Assembly: GCA_958296075.1 (NCBI GenBank)
Contig: CATQHW010000003.1
Location: 558,001 to 622,000, forward strand
Source of the DNA: an uncultured Spirochaetia bacterium
GTDB lineage: Bacteria > Spirochaetota > Spirochaetia > SZUA-6 > Bin103
Direction of reading: 5' to 3'
Length of the DNA: 64,000 bases
A program made the position numbers and the translations under genes. The notes beneath the pieces were generated by a model. That model was given only the letters and a program-made list of their open reading frames with translations, was not told the DNA's origin and did no database searches. This document shows, piece by piece, positions 15,516 through 23,835 of this stretch. Position 1 is the stretch's first letter, and every line of letters starts with the position of its first letter.

Positions 15516-16316
15516 ATGAGAAACGCCATCTCATCGACTATCCGAATCGTATGGGTATGCATAGGGCTTGTCGCGACCTTCTTCATCGGTTCGTGTGCCA
15601 CGACGTCACAATCCCCACGTGTACATCCAGTTTTTGATTATACACCGGAGCAGGAAGATATCTCCGAGGATCGCAGCGTCACATTCGCGGTCGTGGGGAG
15701 CAGCTTCTCAATTCGCTCTGGAATTGAGAAGCCCATACCGCTGTTCGAACGATTTTCCAGCAGTATGGCGAATGACTTCGGTGAGATACTGACAGCCCGC
15801 GGATATACGTGGAGGGGACCGTTCCGTACGTTCGACGAAATGACGTTTCCCGATAAAGAAGGAAGTAATCTGATTCTTGCGGCAGAGGTCAACTTGGATT
15901 ATGATATTGGAAACATGAAATTGGAACAAGATGTAGGTTTACTTATGCGGGGTCCGTTTGGAGGAAAGCTCGCATACAAGGCGTCGGGATCAATCACCGT
16001 AGCAGGAAGAATAAACATCGTTGTCTCAGAAAGCGTGACGAACGAGAGGATGTGGACGAAAAGTGTTGAAGTTACACCGATAACGGTCCATATCGATGGA
16101 GGACCTTCGTACGAGGTCACTCCCAATACTATTGGAACGTCCGTTACATTCAGTGATATTCTCGCTAATGATAACGCGGTTTACTCGCAGCTTGGAAAGA
16201 AACTCGAGGAACTGTACGAGGAAGTGATACACCGTACCTATGGTTACCTTGATCCGAGAGAAATGGATCTGGTGAACAGGAAGGCCGACGGACTCCGTGA
16301 GAAGAAGGTCTATTGA
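15516..16316 (+). CDS. HpaA-like lipoprotein
   Basis: A 266-residue lipoprotein. The signal sequence has a charged start, a hydrophobic core and the lipobox FIGSC with acylated Cys at residue 27. The mature part resembles the HpaA (neuraminyllactose-binding hemagglutinin) family in order. It has a short strand VTFAVVGSSFS, an FERFSSSMANDFGEILTARGY helix here noted in two pieces (FERFSSSM, DFGEILTARGY), FPDKEGSNLILAAEVNLDY, a GLLMRGPFGG loop and KASGSITVAGRI. The C-terminus is a charged helix (GKKLEELYEEV). A good ribosome site, AGGAG (15501-15505), precedes the ATG. Composition is AT-richer than the chromosome. An adhesin or envelope role is inferred from the family, with moderate certainty. 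Confidence 0.6.
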   Translation: MRNAISSTIRIVWVCIGLVATFFIGSCATTSQSPRVHPVFDYTPEQEDISEDRSVTFAVVGSSFSIRSGIEKPIPLFERFSSSMANDFGEILTARGYTWRGPFRTFDEMTFPDKEGSNLILAAEVNLDYDIGNMKLEQDVGLLMRGPFGGKLAYKASGSITVAGRINIVVSESVTNERMWTKSVEVTPITVHIDGGPSYEVTPNTIGTSVTFSDILANDNAVYSQLGKKLEELYEEVIHRTYGYLDPREMDLVNRKADGLREKKVY

Positions 16317-16425
16317 GGAAGCCGGATAAGGACACAACGGGTGACACTGTACTAACTAACACATGACGACGATACCAAGTTTGGCCTGCCGAGAGCGGAC
16401 ACCGACGAACGGAGATACCCACACG

Positions 16426-16539
16426 ATGAATAGCACGATGAGGTTGGCGGCGGTGCTTGCTGCTGGCTGTATAGTGCTGACTCGACTGCAATTCGGCGGC
16501 CGCCTCTTTCCAGCTTCAGTTCAGAGAAACACCACCTGA
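16426..16539 (+). CDS. Possible 37-residue peptide or decayed lipoprotein start
   Basis: The ATG at 16426 follows GGAGAT (16411-16416) and gives MNSTMRLAAVLAAGCIVLT, which looks like a lipoprotein signal with Cys at residue 15. It then runs 22 more residues to a stop that ends 17 nt before the next gene. It may be the remaining 5' end of a lost lipoprotein gene or a short secreted peptide. The rest of 16317-16556 shows nothing recognisable. Confidence 0.25.
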   Translation: MNSTMRLAAVLAAGCIVLTRLQFGGRLFPASVQRNTT

Positions 16540-16556
16540 CAAGAGGAGTTTGTTCA

Positions 16557-17084
16557 ATGCGGTTTCCATCCATCGCACATCTCATCAGATACATGGGCCC
16601 TATTGCCGTCCTGCTGATATCTGCTGTGACGGTGTTCCCAGAGAGCCACGATGACGGAACGAGTTCCGGTTCCGGGTTATATCTTGCCGCAGGAGGCGGT
16701 CTTGCCGCATCAGGAGTAGTCGGCTTCGTCGGTCGAGGTGATGTCGGCTACCGATTCGGCGATGTTCGGGTCGCGGTGCAAGGCTCGTATACGTCGATTG
16801 CGCGCGGCTCGATGATCGGCATCATGGCGACAGGTTGGTACGATATTCCAAGCGGGTCGACGTTCATTCCATACGTCGGCGGCGGCCTCGGCTTGGTGAT
16901 ATTGTCTAGCAGCTCTTTCTTAAGTGCGACAGGGACTATCTTAGGAGTCCAAGCGGGTGTCGGCGTCAACATCCCGCTATCCGGCGCCTTGGACCTGCAG
17001 GTTGGCTACCGGATCATGGCACCATTCGGTAATCCCTTGCTACTGTTCCACCATGCCGAGCTCGGTGTGGTCTATCGCCTGTAA
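16557..17084 (+). CDS. Small beta-barrel outer-membrane protein of the island
   Basis: A 175-residue secreted protein with a signal peptide (about residues 1-29, ending TVFPES) and Gly-rich amphipathic strands (LYLAAGGGLAASG, YVGGGLGLVIL, GVQAGVGVNIPL, LQVGYRIMAPFG), ending AELGVVYRL. The layout and ending resemble the two chromosomal barrels at 9665-11027, but codon use is AT-richer. The ribosome site AGAGGAG (16542-16548) is good. It lies between the HpaA-like lipoprotein and another lipoprotein. No function can be assigned beyond an 8-strand-type barrel. Confidence 0.6.
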   Translation: MRFPSIAHLIRYMGPIAVLLISAVTVFPESHDDGTSSGSGLYLAAGGGLAASGVVGFVGRGDVGYRFGDVRVAVQGSYTSIARGSMIGIMATGWYDIPSGSTFIPYVGGGLGLVILSSSSFLSATGTILGVQAGVGVNIPLSGALDLQVGYRIMAPFGNPLLLFHHAELGVVYRL

Positions 17085-17106
17085 CGGAACCCATGTAGTG
17101 CACAGA

Positions 17107-17140
17107 GAATCAGAGAATCGAGAACGGAATCAGAGAATCG
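17107..17140. repeat. Direct repeat GAATCAGAGAATCG, two copies
   Basis: GAATCAGAGAATCG occurs at 17107-17120 and 17127-17140 with a 6-nt spacer, so the period is 20 nt. It lies in the leader between the barrel gene and the lipoprotein at 17201. It could be paired binding sites or slippage debris. Confidence 0.6.
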
Positions 17141-17177
17141 GAACGTCCTTCACTGAAACGGAAAAGGAGCACAAACG

Positions 17178-17204
17178 ATGGACGATACTGGAGCCCGCCG
17201 ATGA
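17178..17204 (+). CDS. Possible 8-codon upstream ORF (leader peptide)
   Basis: A strong ribosome site, AAAAGGAG (17162-17169), precedes an ATG whose frame reads MDDTGARR and then stops. The stop overlaps the ATG of the lipoprotein gene at 17201 (ATGA). The lipoprotein itself begins MKTDDTARRR, so the two starts are an imperfect local duplication. Translational coupling, or an old start displaced by duplication, are both possible. Confidence 0.3.
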   Translation: MDDTGARR

Positions 17205-17698
17205 AGACTGACGACACGGCACGGCGCCGCCCGGTAACACGTGGCGCGATAGCGGCGCTGCTGCTCGCTCTCGGTCTCGCTGGATGCGCTGATACCGCCG
17301 GCGCTCCATCGGTCCAGGGGACACATCCTTCTCCTGAGACCATGATTGACCGCACTCTGCGAATCGAACGTGGAACCCCGTCGGTCAAATCCGGCTGTAG
17401 CAATCTGCCGGCAGCATTACGTAACCAGATTGGGAACTTATTACCTGCTGAGATCTATTTCGATGATAGCGACGGCTACCGTTGGGTAAGCGGTATCAAT
17501 AATGCTCGTTGGAGTTACGAGAAGACAGGATCGAGTACCGGCACTGTTACCATACGGCAAATCGGCTTGGGGTACACATTCGAGATACAGCTTACCTTCA
17601 CGGGTGAAAATAGCGGCGTGTCATACGAGACCACAACCATAACTCTCCTTGAGACCCAGGAATGCGCCACGATAAGGGGGACGTTCACGCTTGTGTAG
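17201..17698 (+). CDS. Lipoprotein of unknown function
   Basis: A 165-residue lipoprotein with an Arg-rich n-region, a hydrophobic core and lipobox LGLAGC (Cys 29). The mature part has two further Cys residues at SGCSN and QECAT that could pair. Its strands (WSYEKTGSSTGTVTIRQIG, YTFEIQLTFTG) suggest a small beta-sandwich or lipocalin-like fold. GGAG lies 7-10 nt before the start. It precedes the large protease gene by 32 nt, so the two may be cotranscribed. I do not recognise the family; an inhibitor or partner of the protease is only a guess from position. Confidence 0.55.
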   Translation: MKTDDTARRRPVTRGAIAALLLALGLAGCADTAGAPSVQGTHPSPETMIDRTLRIERGTPSVKSGCSNLPAALRNQIGNLLPAEIYFDDSDGYRWVSGINNARWSYEKTGSSTGTVTIRQIGLGYTFEIQLTFTGENSGVSYETTTITLLETQECATIRGTFTLV

Positions 17699-17730
17699 GG
17701 CGGCCTGTCACCCTTCTGTCCAAAAAAAAT

Positions 17731-20556
17731 ATGAATAAAATGCTCTACCTATACAAGACGTTACTGTCGATACCACTCGCCGCCGCACTCACTTTGTGGC
17801 TCATCGGCTGCCAGGAAGTCATGCCTCAAATGGAGCCGGTACCGTCCTCCGAAGAACCGACCCCGGTACCGTCCTCCGAAGAACGGGGCCTGGGCCTGGA
17901 ATGGCTGGACTCCGACGCGTACAGGAACGCCGCCGTCATGCGCGCCGATCCGGTCGCTACTCTGCCGCCCTCGGTTGACCTGAGCGACGATACGCCCCCT
18001 CCGGGGAACCAGAGAAACCAAGGCAGTTGCGTCGGCTGGGCTGTGGCCTACGCGCTCAAGACCTACCACGAGCGAGTGGAGCGCGGCTGGTCGTTGACCG
18101 ATCAGGCGCGAGTCATGAGCCCCGCCTACGTCTACAACAAGATCCGGCTACCTGGTGGAGGAGCGCGCTTCCTGGATGCTTTCAACCTGCTCATCGCGGA
18201 AGGTGTCTCGTCATGGAAGCAGATGCCCTATAATCCGCTGGATCATAAAACGAAGCCCGGCGCCGCGGCCAGAGCCGAAGCCGCGAACTACCGGATCGCC
18301 GCCTGGGGAGCGGTATACCGGGGAACGAACAATGCATCTTTCGTGGAGGAACTGAAGCGCCATCTCGTTGCCGGCAGACCGGCCGTCATCGGTGTTCCGG
18401 TGTATCCCGACTTCGATGCGCTGAGTGAATCGAACCCGATCTACGACGATGCCTCCGGCAAAATCCGGGGCCGCCACGCGCTCATGATTGTCGGCTACGA
18501 CGACACGCGCGTCGCGTTCCGGTTCATCAACTCCTGGGGTGAGGACTGGGGCATCGACGGATACGGATGGATCGCTTACGCGGCCAGCGAGTCGTTGATC
18601 CGGGAAGCATACATCACCTACGACGTAGTCGCTTCGCCCACGGACAGCCGTCCGGCGGCGGCAACGGGTCCTCGTCCGGGAGACGCTGCGACCGAGGTGG
18701 CGCGGGACACGGCGCTGAGTTGGACGCGGGGAGAGCGGACGACGAGCTTCGACGTCTACGTCGGCACGGAGCGGGAACTGAGCGCCGTCGATTACCAGGG
18801 GGCGGCGCCGGAGTCGACGTTCGACCCCGGGAATCTGGCGCCCGGTACCCGGTACTACTGGCGGGTCGATGCCCGCGGCGCCGGAGGGATCACCCGCGGG
18901 CCGGTGTGGTCCTTCACGACGGCGGGGAGGCGCGTACCGCCCGCGAAGGCGACCAATCCCCGACCGGAGCACAACGCGCGAGAGGTGGGACGGGATGCCA
19001 CGCTGAGTTGGCAGAGCGGCGGCCGGACCACCAGCTACGACGTGTACTTCGGCACGAATGCCGGTGAGTTGCAGTTGCAGGGAAACCAGGCGGGGAGGAC
19101 GTTCGATCCCGGCACTCTGACCGCCGATACGACCTACTCCTGGCGCATCGACACCAGGAACGGAGTCGACACGACCACGGGAGAGGTATGGTCATTCACC
19201 ACGGAGACGGAGACAGTCCCAGAGCCTCAACCCGACAACAAGCCGGATGTCTCGTCGGTAAGCGCCGGGTCGGCTGATGAAGGTGACAGCATCACCTTTT
19301 CGGTCTCCCTGCAATCGGCGACGGAGCGGACGGAGACGTACCGCTACGCGACCTACTACGGCGCGCCGGCGACCGCGGAGCGGGGTGACTACGCAGACGA
19401 AACCAGCGGGACTGCCACCGTGAGCTCCGGCCGGAGCAGTTTTCAGATCGGGGTCCGTACCTACGAGGACGCGGACTACGACGACGAGACGTTCTTCATC
19501 TACGTCAGGCGGGAGCTCAGCGACATATCCGGCAGCGTGCCGGGGCCGTCGAAGTATCGGGCCACCGGCACGATCCGCGACGACGACACCGCATGTACGG
19601 CTTTCCCGACGGCACTTTCCAGCCCGTCGCCGTCGGACGGCGCGCGGAACGTATCCCGCGACGCCGATCTGTCGTGGAGCGGCGGCGACAGCCAGTGTGA
19701 GCTGGCGGTCACTTACGATGTGTACTTCGGGACCGATCCGTCTCCCGACGACGGAGAGAAGGTAGCAACCGACATCAGCAGCAAGTCGTGGACACTGTCC
19801 CGGTTGAACGCCGACACCCGGTACTATTGGAAGATAGTTGCCCGCGACAGTAACGGAACTCGCACCAGTTCGACCTGGGACTTCAGAACCGAAGCCGCTG
19901 GATGCACGAGGGACCCTGACGACCCCAGCAGTCCGTCGCCATCGCACCGAGCGACGAGCGTATCTCTCGACGCCGATCTGTCGTGGAGCGGCGGCGACAG
20001 CCGGTGTGGTCTGAGCGTGACCTACCGCGTCTACTTCGGCACGGACTCGACTCCCGACAGCGGCGAATACCAGGGCCAGACAAGTAGCAAGTCCTGGAGT
20101 CTGTCGCAGTTACAAGTGAATACCACCTACTACTGGCGGATTGATGCGAGAGACAGCAACGGAACGGAGCGCGGCCCGACTTGGCGCTTCAGAACCGGAT
20201 ATCCAGATCTGGATGTCTCCAGTTTCTCTGCTACTCCCAGGTCACTGAATGTTGGTCAAACCTACACGCTTAGCGTCAGAGTCAGGAATGGAGGATCCGT
20301 AAGCTCACCCGCTACCACTCTGAAGTGGTATTGGTTTACGCACACCTCTACCTCTAATGTCGATTGGAGCACACCAGTGACCCAATTGGGTAGCACTGTC
20401 ACCGTAGGGTCGCTATCGAGTGGCGCGAGTCGTACATACACACACCGACAGAGGGCGAACAATTACGGCCGTCAATTCCTTGGTGTCTGCGTAACGAAAG
20501 TGGCCGGCGATCCGGATGACGCTGACTGTTTAGTAACGTATCGAGATGCCACTTGA
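17731..20556 (+). CDS. Lipoprotein C1A (papain-like) cysteine protease with Fn3-like, Calx-beta-like and CARDB-like domains
   Basis: A 941-residue surface or periplasmic protease. The signal peptide ends in lipobox LIGC (Cys 27), followed by a short Pro/Glu linker containing two PVPSSEE repeats. The papain domain (about 70-290) has Gln97 and catalytic Cys100 in NQGSCVGWAVAY, His249 in RHALMIVGYDD and Asn267 in FINSWGEDWG, a complete triad with oxyanion Gln. No inhibitory propeptide is evident. Then come Fn3-like modules 1 and 2 (about 307-494), a Calx-beta-like domain (about 500-624; DEGDSITFSVSL, YEDADYDDETF), Fn3-like modules 3 and 4 (about 624-823) and a C-terminal CARDB-like domain (about 825-941). 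The modules share YDVYFGT and TTYYWRIDAR motifs. I chose the ATG at 17731 because it gives the signal peptide directly; the ribosome site is weak. Confidence 0.8.
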   Translation: MNKMLYLYKTLLSIPLAAALTLWLIGCQEVMPQMEPVPSSEEPTPVPSSEERGLGLEWLDSDAYRNAAVMRADPVATLPPSVDLSDDTPPPGNQRNQGSCVGWAVAYALKTYHERVERGWSLTDQARVMSPAYVYNKIRLPGGGARFLDAFNLLIAEGVSSWKQMPYNPLDHKTKPGAAARAEAANYRIAAWGAVYRGTNNASFVEELKRHLVAGRPAVIGVPVYPDFDALSESNPIYDDASGKIRGRHALMIVGYDDTRVAFRFINSWGEDWGIDGYGWIAYAASESLIREAYITYDVVASPTDSRPAAATGPRPGDAATEVARDTALSWTRGERTTSFDVYVGTERELSAVDYQGAAPESTFDPGNLAPGTRYYWRVDARGAGGITRGPVWSFTTAGRRVPPAKATNPRPEHNAREVGRDATLSWQSGGRTTSYDVYFGTNAGELQLQGNQAGRTFDPGTLTADTTYSWRIDTRNGVDTTTGEVWSFTTETETVPEPQPDNKPDVSSVSAGSADEGDSITFSVSLQSATERTETYRYATYYGAPATAERGDYADETSGTATVSSGRSSFQIGVRTYEDADYDDETFFIYVRRELSDISGSVPGPSKYRATGTIRDDDTACTAFPTALSSPSPSDGARNVSRDADLSWSGGDSQCELAVTYDVYFGTDPSPDDGEKVATDISSKSWTLSRLNADTRYYWKIVARDSNGTRTSSTWDFRTEAAGCTRDPDDPSSPSPSHRATSVSLDADLSWSGGDSRCGLSVTYRVYFGTDSTPDSGEYQGQTSSKSWSLSQLQVNTTYYWRIDARDSNGTERGPTWRFRTGYPDLDVSSFSATPRSLNVGQTYTLSVRVRNGGSVSSPATTLKWYWFTHTSTSNVDWSTPVTQLGSTVTVGSLSSGASRTYTHRQRANNYGRQFLGVCVTKVAGDPDDADCLVTYRDAT

Positions 20557-20574
20557 CCACATGATGGTTCCGGC

Positions 20575-20757
20575 CTGGTGTTCAGCGTGCTGAGCCGAGG
20601 GGCGCTGAGGAACGCGAGTTTCACGTTTGCCGAGCAGTTGCGATCGGCGATCGACCGCTTCATCGAAGCGTACAACCAGCAAGCTACGCCGTTTGAGTGG
20701 ACCAAGCGAGAGGTCGGCCCAAGGCGTCCAAACAAATACGCTTACTTGCGCAAGTAA
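20575..20757 (+). pseudogene. IS630-like transposase C-terminal remnant
   Basis: The frame reads FSVLSRGALRNASFTFAEQL, then IDRFIEAYNQQATPFEWTK, and ends at TAA 20755-20757. This is the familiar C-terminal end of IS630-family DDE transposases (WFSxLxRRxLRxxSFxS...IxxFIxxYNxxAxPFxWT). The rest of the gene is missing upstream. It marks the right edge of the AT-richer island and directly abuts the pyrG stop on the other strand. Confidence 0.65.
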
Positions 20758-20760
20758 GCA

Positions 20761-22584
20761 CTAGCGGGTCCCCTCGTCGGTGGCCCGACCGAGCGCGGCG
20801 CGCCGGCCCGCCAGGCTGGCATCGATCAGGCCTGCGAACACCGGGCTCGGCGCGCCGGGCCGGCTCAGGAACTCCGGGTGGTACTGGACGCCGAAGTAGA
20901 ACGGGTGCTCGGGCAACTCCGCCACTTGCACGATCGGCTGTCCAGGCGCCCACCCGGAAAAGACCATGCCGCGGCTCTCCAGCAGCGGCCGGTAGAGCGG
21001 ATTGAGCTCGTAGCGGTGCCGGAAGCGTTCCTCGATGCGCTCCGCCCCGTACAGTCGGGCGGCGAGCGAGCCGGGCCGTAGCCGCACGGTGCGCCTGCCC
21101 AGGCGCATGGAGCCGCCGATCCCCTCGATTTCGTACTGCTCCGGGAGCAGAAGGACGATCGGCGCGCCGGTCCGGGGTTCGACCTCCTGGGTGTTGGCGG
21201 CCGGCAGCGCGCAGCGGTCGCGGGCGAACTCCACCATCGCCGCCTGGAAGCCGTAGCAGATGCCGAGCATCGGCATCCCGTGCCGGCGGGCGTAGGCGAC
21301 GCAGGCGATCTTTCCTTCCCAGCCGCGACGGCCGAAACCGCCCGGCACCACCAGGCCGTCCAGGTCCTGCAGGTACTCGGCCGCCTGCCGTTCGCGCGCC
21401 GGCGGTGGGCCGGCCGCGTCGATCAGGTCGGACGGCACGTCGACCGCCTCCACCCTGACCTGCCGGTCGGTACCGGCGTGCTCCAGGGCGTTGTGGATGC
21501 TCGCGTAGGTGTCGCGCGGTCCCAGGTACTTGCCGGCGATGCCGATGCGCGCGATCCGCCGCGTTCGCGTGAGCGCCTGCAGGTAGCGCTGCAGCCCGCC
21601 GGCGGCCGCCGGCGGGCTCGAGCCGGCCGGCTCGGGCCGGGGAGCGGCGGCCGGCGCCCGCCCGTCCATGCCGAAGTACCGCAGGCAGATCTCGTCGACG
21701 CGCTGCTCCTGCAGGTGGCCGGGCACGCGATAGATGGAGCTCTGGTTGTGCAGGTCGATGACGTTGCGCGCCGGCATGCGCAGCCGGTCGGCCAGCTTCT
21801 GCCGCACGCCCGGCTCGACCGCGTTCTCGGCCCGGCAGACCAGCATCTGTGGCTTGATCCCCATCTGCATGAGGAGTTGCGTTCCGTGCTGCGCGGCCTT
21901 GCTCTTCTGCTCGTTCAGATGGCGCGCCTCGATGATCCACACCAAGTTGATGAAGAAGACGCTGCGCTCGCCCTCCTGGTAGGCCAGGTCGCTCATCGCC
22001 GAGATGTACGTCCGGTTCTCCTCGTCGCCGACCGTGCCGCCGATCTCCACCAGCGTGATGTCGGCGCCGGCCGTCTGCGTCGACTCGCGCACGAACCGCA
22101 CCAGCTCGCCGGTGACGTGCGGGAAGAACTGCACGTCCGATCCGGAGAACTGGCCGCCGCGCTCCAGCGCGTTGATGCGCTGGCTGAGCCGGCCGTTGGT
22201 GAAGTAGTTGTGATGCGACAGGCTGTGGCCCATGAACCGCTCGTAGGTGCCGATGTCCATGTCGCATTCGGTGCCGTCGTCGAGGACGAAGACCTCGCCG
22301 TGGCGGTACGGGCTCAGCGTGCCGGCGTCCTCGTTGTAGTAGCCGTCCATCTTGATCAGGTTGGTGGAGAACCCGCGGTCGGCCAGCAGGCGCGCCAGGC
22401 CGGCCGAGAAGATGCCCTTGCCCAGCCCGCTCATGACGCTGCCGGTGACGATGACGAAGCGCGCCTGACCGACCCGATAGCCGTCCGGCAGGGCGCGGTA
22501 GCGCTCGCCGGGATCGGAGACGTCGCTCAACGCGCGCAGGGAGTTCGGAACGGGCTGGTCGCTCGGCACCGGCAGGTCGCTCAT
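20761..22584 (-). CDS. pyrG: CTP synthase, with N-terminal extension
   Basis: A 607-residue enzyme making CTP from UTP, ATP and glutamine. The synthetase domain has ARFVIVTGSVMSGLGKG (P-loop) and VEIGGTVGDEENRTY. The glutaminase domain has the nucleophile Cys in GICYGFQ and His/Glu in VQYHPEF. It is divergent: KMDGYYNEDAGTLSPYRHGE replaces the usual KxDPYxNxDPGTMSPxxHGE, and about 40 extra residues precede the domain. The long start is supported because the ATG overlaps the stop of the acyltransferase gene (22581-22584). It is last in the run lpdA-acyltransferase-pyrG and ends against an IS remnant. Confidence 0.93.
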   Translation of the reverse strand: MSDLPVPSDQPVPNSLRALSDVSDPGERYRALPDGYRVGQARFVIVTGSVMSGLGKGIFSAGLARLLADRGFSTNLIKMDGYYNEDAGTLSPYRHGEVFVLDDGTECDMDIGTYERFMGHSLSHHNYFTNGRLSQRINALERGGQFSGSDVQFFPHVTGELVRFVRESTQTAGADITLVEIGGTVGDEENRTYISAMSDLAYQEGERSVFFINLVWIIEARHLNEQKSKAAQHGTQLLMQMGIKPQMLVCRAENAVEPGVRQKLADRLRMPARNVIDLHNQSSIYRVPGHLQEQRVDEICLRYFGMDGRAPAAAPRPEPAGSSPPAAAGGLQRYLQALTRTRRIARIGIAGKYLGPRDTYASIHNALEHAGTDRQVRVEAVDVPSDLIDAAGPPPARERQAAEYLQDLDGLVVPGGFGRRGWEGKIACVAYARRHGMPMLGICYGFQAAMVEFARDRCALPAANTQEVEPRTGAPIVLLLPEQYEIEGIGGSMRLGRRTVRLRPGSLAARLYGAERIEERFRHRYELNPLYRPLLESRGMVFSGWAPGQPIVQVAELPEHPFYFGVQYHPEFLSRPGAPSPVFAGLIDASLAGRRAALGRATDEGTR

Positions 22585-23804
22585 GCGGCGTTCAGGTGGC
22601 TGAGCGTGTTGCCGTAGTAGGAGGCCAGGTGCGGGTGATGGATGAATATCTCCCGGTCGTCGTACTCCAGGGTCCGGTACGACTTGGTGGCGATGATCGG
22701 TATGTGCGGGTAGTTGAACAGCTCCGCGGTACGCTGCAGGAGCTCGTCGAGCGACTTGCGCCGGCCGTCACGGTACAGCGGGCTGGTGTCCAGTCCGGCT
22801 TCGTCGGCGGCGGTCACGGTCCGGTCGACGCGCTCCTCCAGCTCCGTGCGGGGGATGCGGAAGCGGTTATCGAGCGACGCGAACACCGCGGTGCTTTCGT
22901 ATACGCGGATCATACGGGCGAGCTGTTCGTACACGACGCGCGCCACCTCCTTCGCCCGGGCGCGCGGGTCGGCCGCGATCGCGTCGCCGAACTTGATGAT
23001 CACCCGCGAGCGCTGATTGCGGATGCGCCGCGTGATCGGCACGCGAATGAACGCGTAGTAGTTGTCGTAGATGTACTTGGCGAAATTGCCCTGCCGCGGT
23101 CCGGCCCGGTAGGAGCGGAACACCAGGTCTTCCGGCACCCGTTCGTAGGAGATGTTGATCGGGACGTAGCTGGCGCGCTCCATGCGCAGGTCGCGCAGAG
23201 CGTTGCGGACGGCCAGAAAGACCAGCGGCGACAACGGATTCAGATGGCCGGAATAGGAGCGGCCGTACTTCACCGCGCCCGTGAACTCGTCGGTCTCGTA
23301 GCTGGGGAATACCATGAGGTGCAATCCGTCGCTGCTGAATATGCGCTTGAGTTGATCCAGGTACAGGCTGTTGTACTGATCGCGGGTCACGATCACCGGG
23401 CGGATGCCCAACGCCTTGAGCATCAGGTTCGGAAACCAGCGGCGGGCGTAGAAGGCGCGCTGGTCGCGCACCACCATGAAGGCCCCGCACTTGCGCAGGA
23501 AGGTGTCCAGCGGGCCGATGAACAGGTTGTCCCCGGCCTGCACGGCGGCGCGGATCTGGTGCAGCGTCAGGTACGCCTGCAGCATCATCCAGTCGTATTC
23601 GCTCTGGTGGTTGGGGACGAAGACCAGCCGTTCGCCGGCTTCCGAGCGGCGCTTGGCTTTCTCCAGGCCCTCGATCTCGACCTGCGTGAAGCAGGAACTG
23701 AAGAGGTGGCGGTCGACCGCGGTCGCCACGCGGCGCACGTACCGTTCGCTGCGCCGGTGATGGAGCAGGTCGAGCAGGGCGGCGCGGTCGAGGTCGCTCC
23801 TCAC
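22581..23804 (-). CDS. PlsB-like 1-acyl-glycerol-3-phosphate/glycerol-3-phosphate acyltransferase
   Basis: A 407-residue acyltransferase of the PlsB/PlsC superfamily in phospholipid synthesis. The catalytic HX4D block is VPNHQSEYDWMM. Block II is FIGPLDTFLRKCGAFMVVRD, block III is VFPSYETDEFTG and block IV is YVPINISYERVPE, the last being close to PlsB-type enzymes (xSISYER). It lacks clear transmembrane helices, so it is probably a peripheral membrane protein. Its start lies 31 nt after lpdA and its stop overlaps pyrG. PlsB-like rather than PlsC-like is judged from block IV and length; the acyl donor is unknown. Confidence 0.75.
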   Translation of the reverse strand: MRSDLDRAALLDLLHHRRSERYVRRVATAVDRHLFSSCFTQVEIEGLEKAKRRSEAGERLVFVPNHQSEYDWMMLQAYLTLHQIRAAVQAGDNLFIGPLDTFLRKCGAFMVVRDQRAFYARRWFPNLMLKALGIRPVIVTRDQYNSLYLDQLKRIFSSDGLHLMVFPSYETDEFTGAVKYGRSYSGHLNPLSPLVFLAVRNALRDLRMERASYVPINISYERVPEDLVFRSYRAGPRQGNFAKYIYDNYYAFIRVPITRRIRNQRSRVIIKFGDAIAADPRARAKEVARVVYEQLARMIRVYESTAVFASLDNRFRIPRTELEERVDRTVTAADEAGLDTSPLYRDGRRKSLDELLQRTAELFNYPHIPIIATKSYRTLEYDDREIFIHHPHLASYYGNTLSHLNAA

Positions 23805-23835
23805 CGCGTCTTTCGCGGGGGCGGAATGGCGCCGA

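Larger units (their letters stand above)
14100..20757. other. AT-richer foreign island bounded by IS remnants
   Basis: Base composition falls visibly compared with both flanks, most clearly at 15500-17700, where A/T-ending codons are frequent. The left edge carries fragments resembling ISL3 and IS21 transposition genes (14282-14572) and the right edge an IS630-like transposase end (20575-20757). Between them are a 13-copy tandem repeat and four predicted secreted or lipid-anchored proteins. No integrase, flanking tRNA or clear target-site duplication was seen, so mobility today is doubtful. Horizontal origin is inferred from composition plus IS debris. Confidence 0.65.

Noticed and set aside
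17662-17730. N-terminal extension of the protease to 17662
   Set aside because: It would place 23 polar residues before the signal peptide and overlap the preceding lipoprotein gene; the ATG at 17731 gives a clean lipoprotein signal.
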